This document shows, piece after piece, positions 5,503 through 5,703 of a stretch of DNA of 5,703 bases. The stretch is from assembly GCA_003142355.1 (NCBI GenBank), contig PLMF01000280.1, forward strand, positions 1 through 5,703. Reading direction: 5' to 3'. The translations under genes were made by a program, and so were the position numbers. Position 1 is the stretch's first letter; every line of letters begins with the position of its first letter. The notes below the pieces were generated by a model. It saw nothing but the letters and a program-made list of their open reading frames with translations. It did no database searches and was not told where the DNA came from. The stretch comes from Bryobacterales bacterium. GTDB taxonomy: Bacteria; Acidobacteriota; Terriglobia; Bryobacterales; Bryobacteraceae.

Positions 5503-5703
5503 TCATGCTACCACCACGTGTGCGGGCCGGCCAGCCAGGAACTCCCAGATGTTCTCGACCGCCATGCGCAGGCCCGCCTCGAGCGCCTCGGGGGTGATGC
5601 CGGCGCAGTGCGACGTGATCACCACGTTGGGCAGTTGGGCGAGCGGATGGCCCGCCGGCAGCGGCTCGGCCGAGAAAACGTCCAGGCCCGCCCCGGCGAT
5701 TCG
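5503..5703 (-). CDS. D-2-hydroxyacid dehydrogenase, C-terminal fragment (gene runs off window)
   Basis: Only the last 66 codons lie in the window; the gene enters at the right edge, reading leftward, in frame from base 5703. The translation contains GAGLDVFSAEPLP (4-16 of the fragment), LPNVVITSHCAG (24-35) and a final amphipathic helix ending before VVVA. These match the end of the NAD-binding domain of D-isomer-specific 2-hydroxyacid dehydrogenases (SerA, glyoxylate/hydroxypyruvate reductases and relatives). The catalytic Glu (Glu13, in AEP) and His (His32, in SHCAG) are both present, so the enzyme is probably active. The usual TPHxxG is SHCAG here. The fragment ends soon after the NAD domain, so there is no C-terminal ACT domain. 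The stop TGA (5505-5503) lies 4 bases before the oxidoreductase ATG, so the two form an operon. This gene is absent from the supplied ORF list because it lacks a start in the window. Confidence 0.88.
   Translation of the reverse strand, partial: RIAGAGLDVFSAEPLPAGHPLAQLPNVVITSHCAGITPEALEAGLRMAVENIWEFLAGRPAHVVVA

Noticed and set aside
1..5703. CRISPR array, tRNA, rRNA, transposase or integrase
   Set aside because: No regularly spaced direct repeats, no cloverleaf or rRNA-like stretch, and no recombinase or transposase motifs were seen on either strand.

Overview
The window is high-GC bacterial DNA. The mix of genes (a long TolC-type efflux protein, a DUF1015 protein, an exported-looking Gfo/Idh/MocA oxidoreductase and a small toxin-antitoxin operon) and the many GC-rich palindromes between genes suggest a soil acidobacterium, perhaps Solibacter/Bryobacter-like. 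That placement comes from remembered resemblance and is not proven by any marker gene here.

Layout: bases 2-62 hold three back-to-back hairpins, followed by the leader of a plus-strand pair, a TolC-family outer-membrane efflux protein (172-2157) and a DUF1015 protein (2163-3401). These two are 5 bases apart and probably co-transcribed. The DUF1015 gene contains a perfect 28-base palindrome (2737-2764). Its stop codon lies inside the left arm of a 27-base-pair hairpin (3387-3446) that looks like a dispersed repeat and may also stop transcription.

Beyond the hairpin lies a compact three-gene plus-strand operon: a ribbon-helix-helix antitoxin (3481-3714), an overlapping MazF/PemK-type toxin (3699-4025), and a HigA/NadS-like XRE protein (4049-4342) with no HigB/RelE toxin beside it. 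A small palindrome directly before the first start codon is a good candidate autoregulatory operator. The combination of a MazEF-like pair with an orphan HigA-like gene is the most unusual gene arrangement in the window.

The right part is transcribed from the minus strand and converges on the toxin-antitoxin operon. It holds the C-terminal end of a D-2-hydroxyacid dehydrogenase (5703-5503, running off the window) followed 4 bases later by a Gfo/Idh/MocA oxidoreductase (5498-4431) with a Sec-type signal peptide. The 88-base gap between the converging genes (4343-4430) is filled with short inverted repeats. No rRNA, tRNA, CRISPR array, transposase or integrase was seen.
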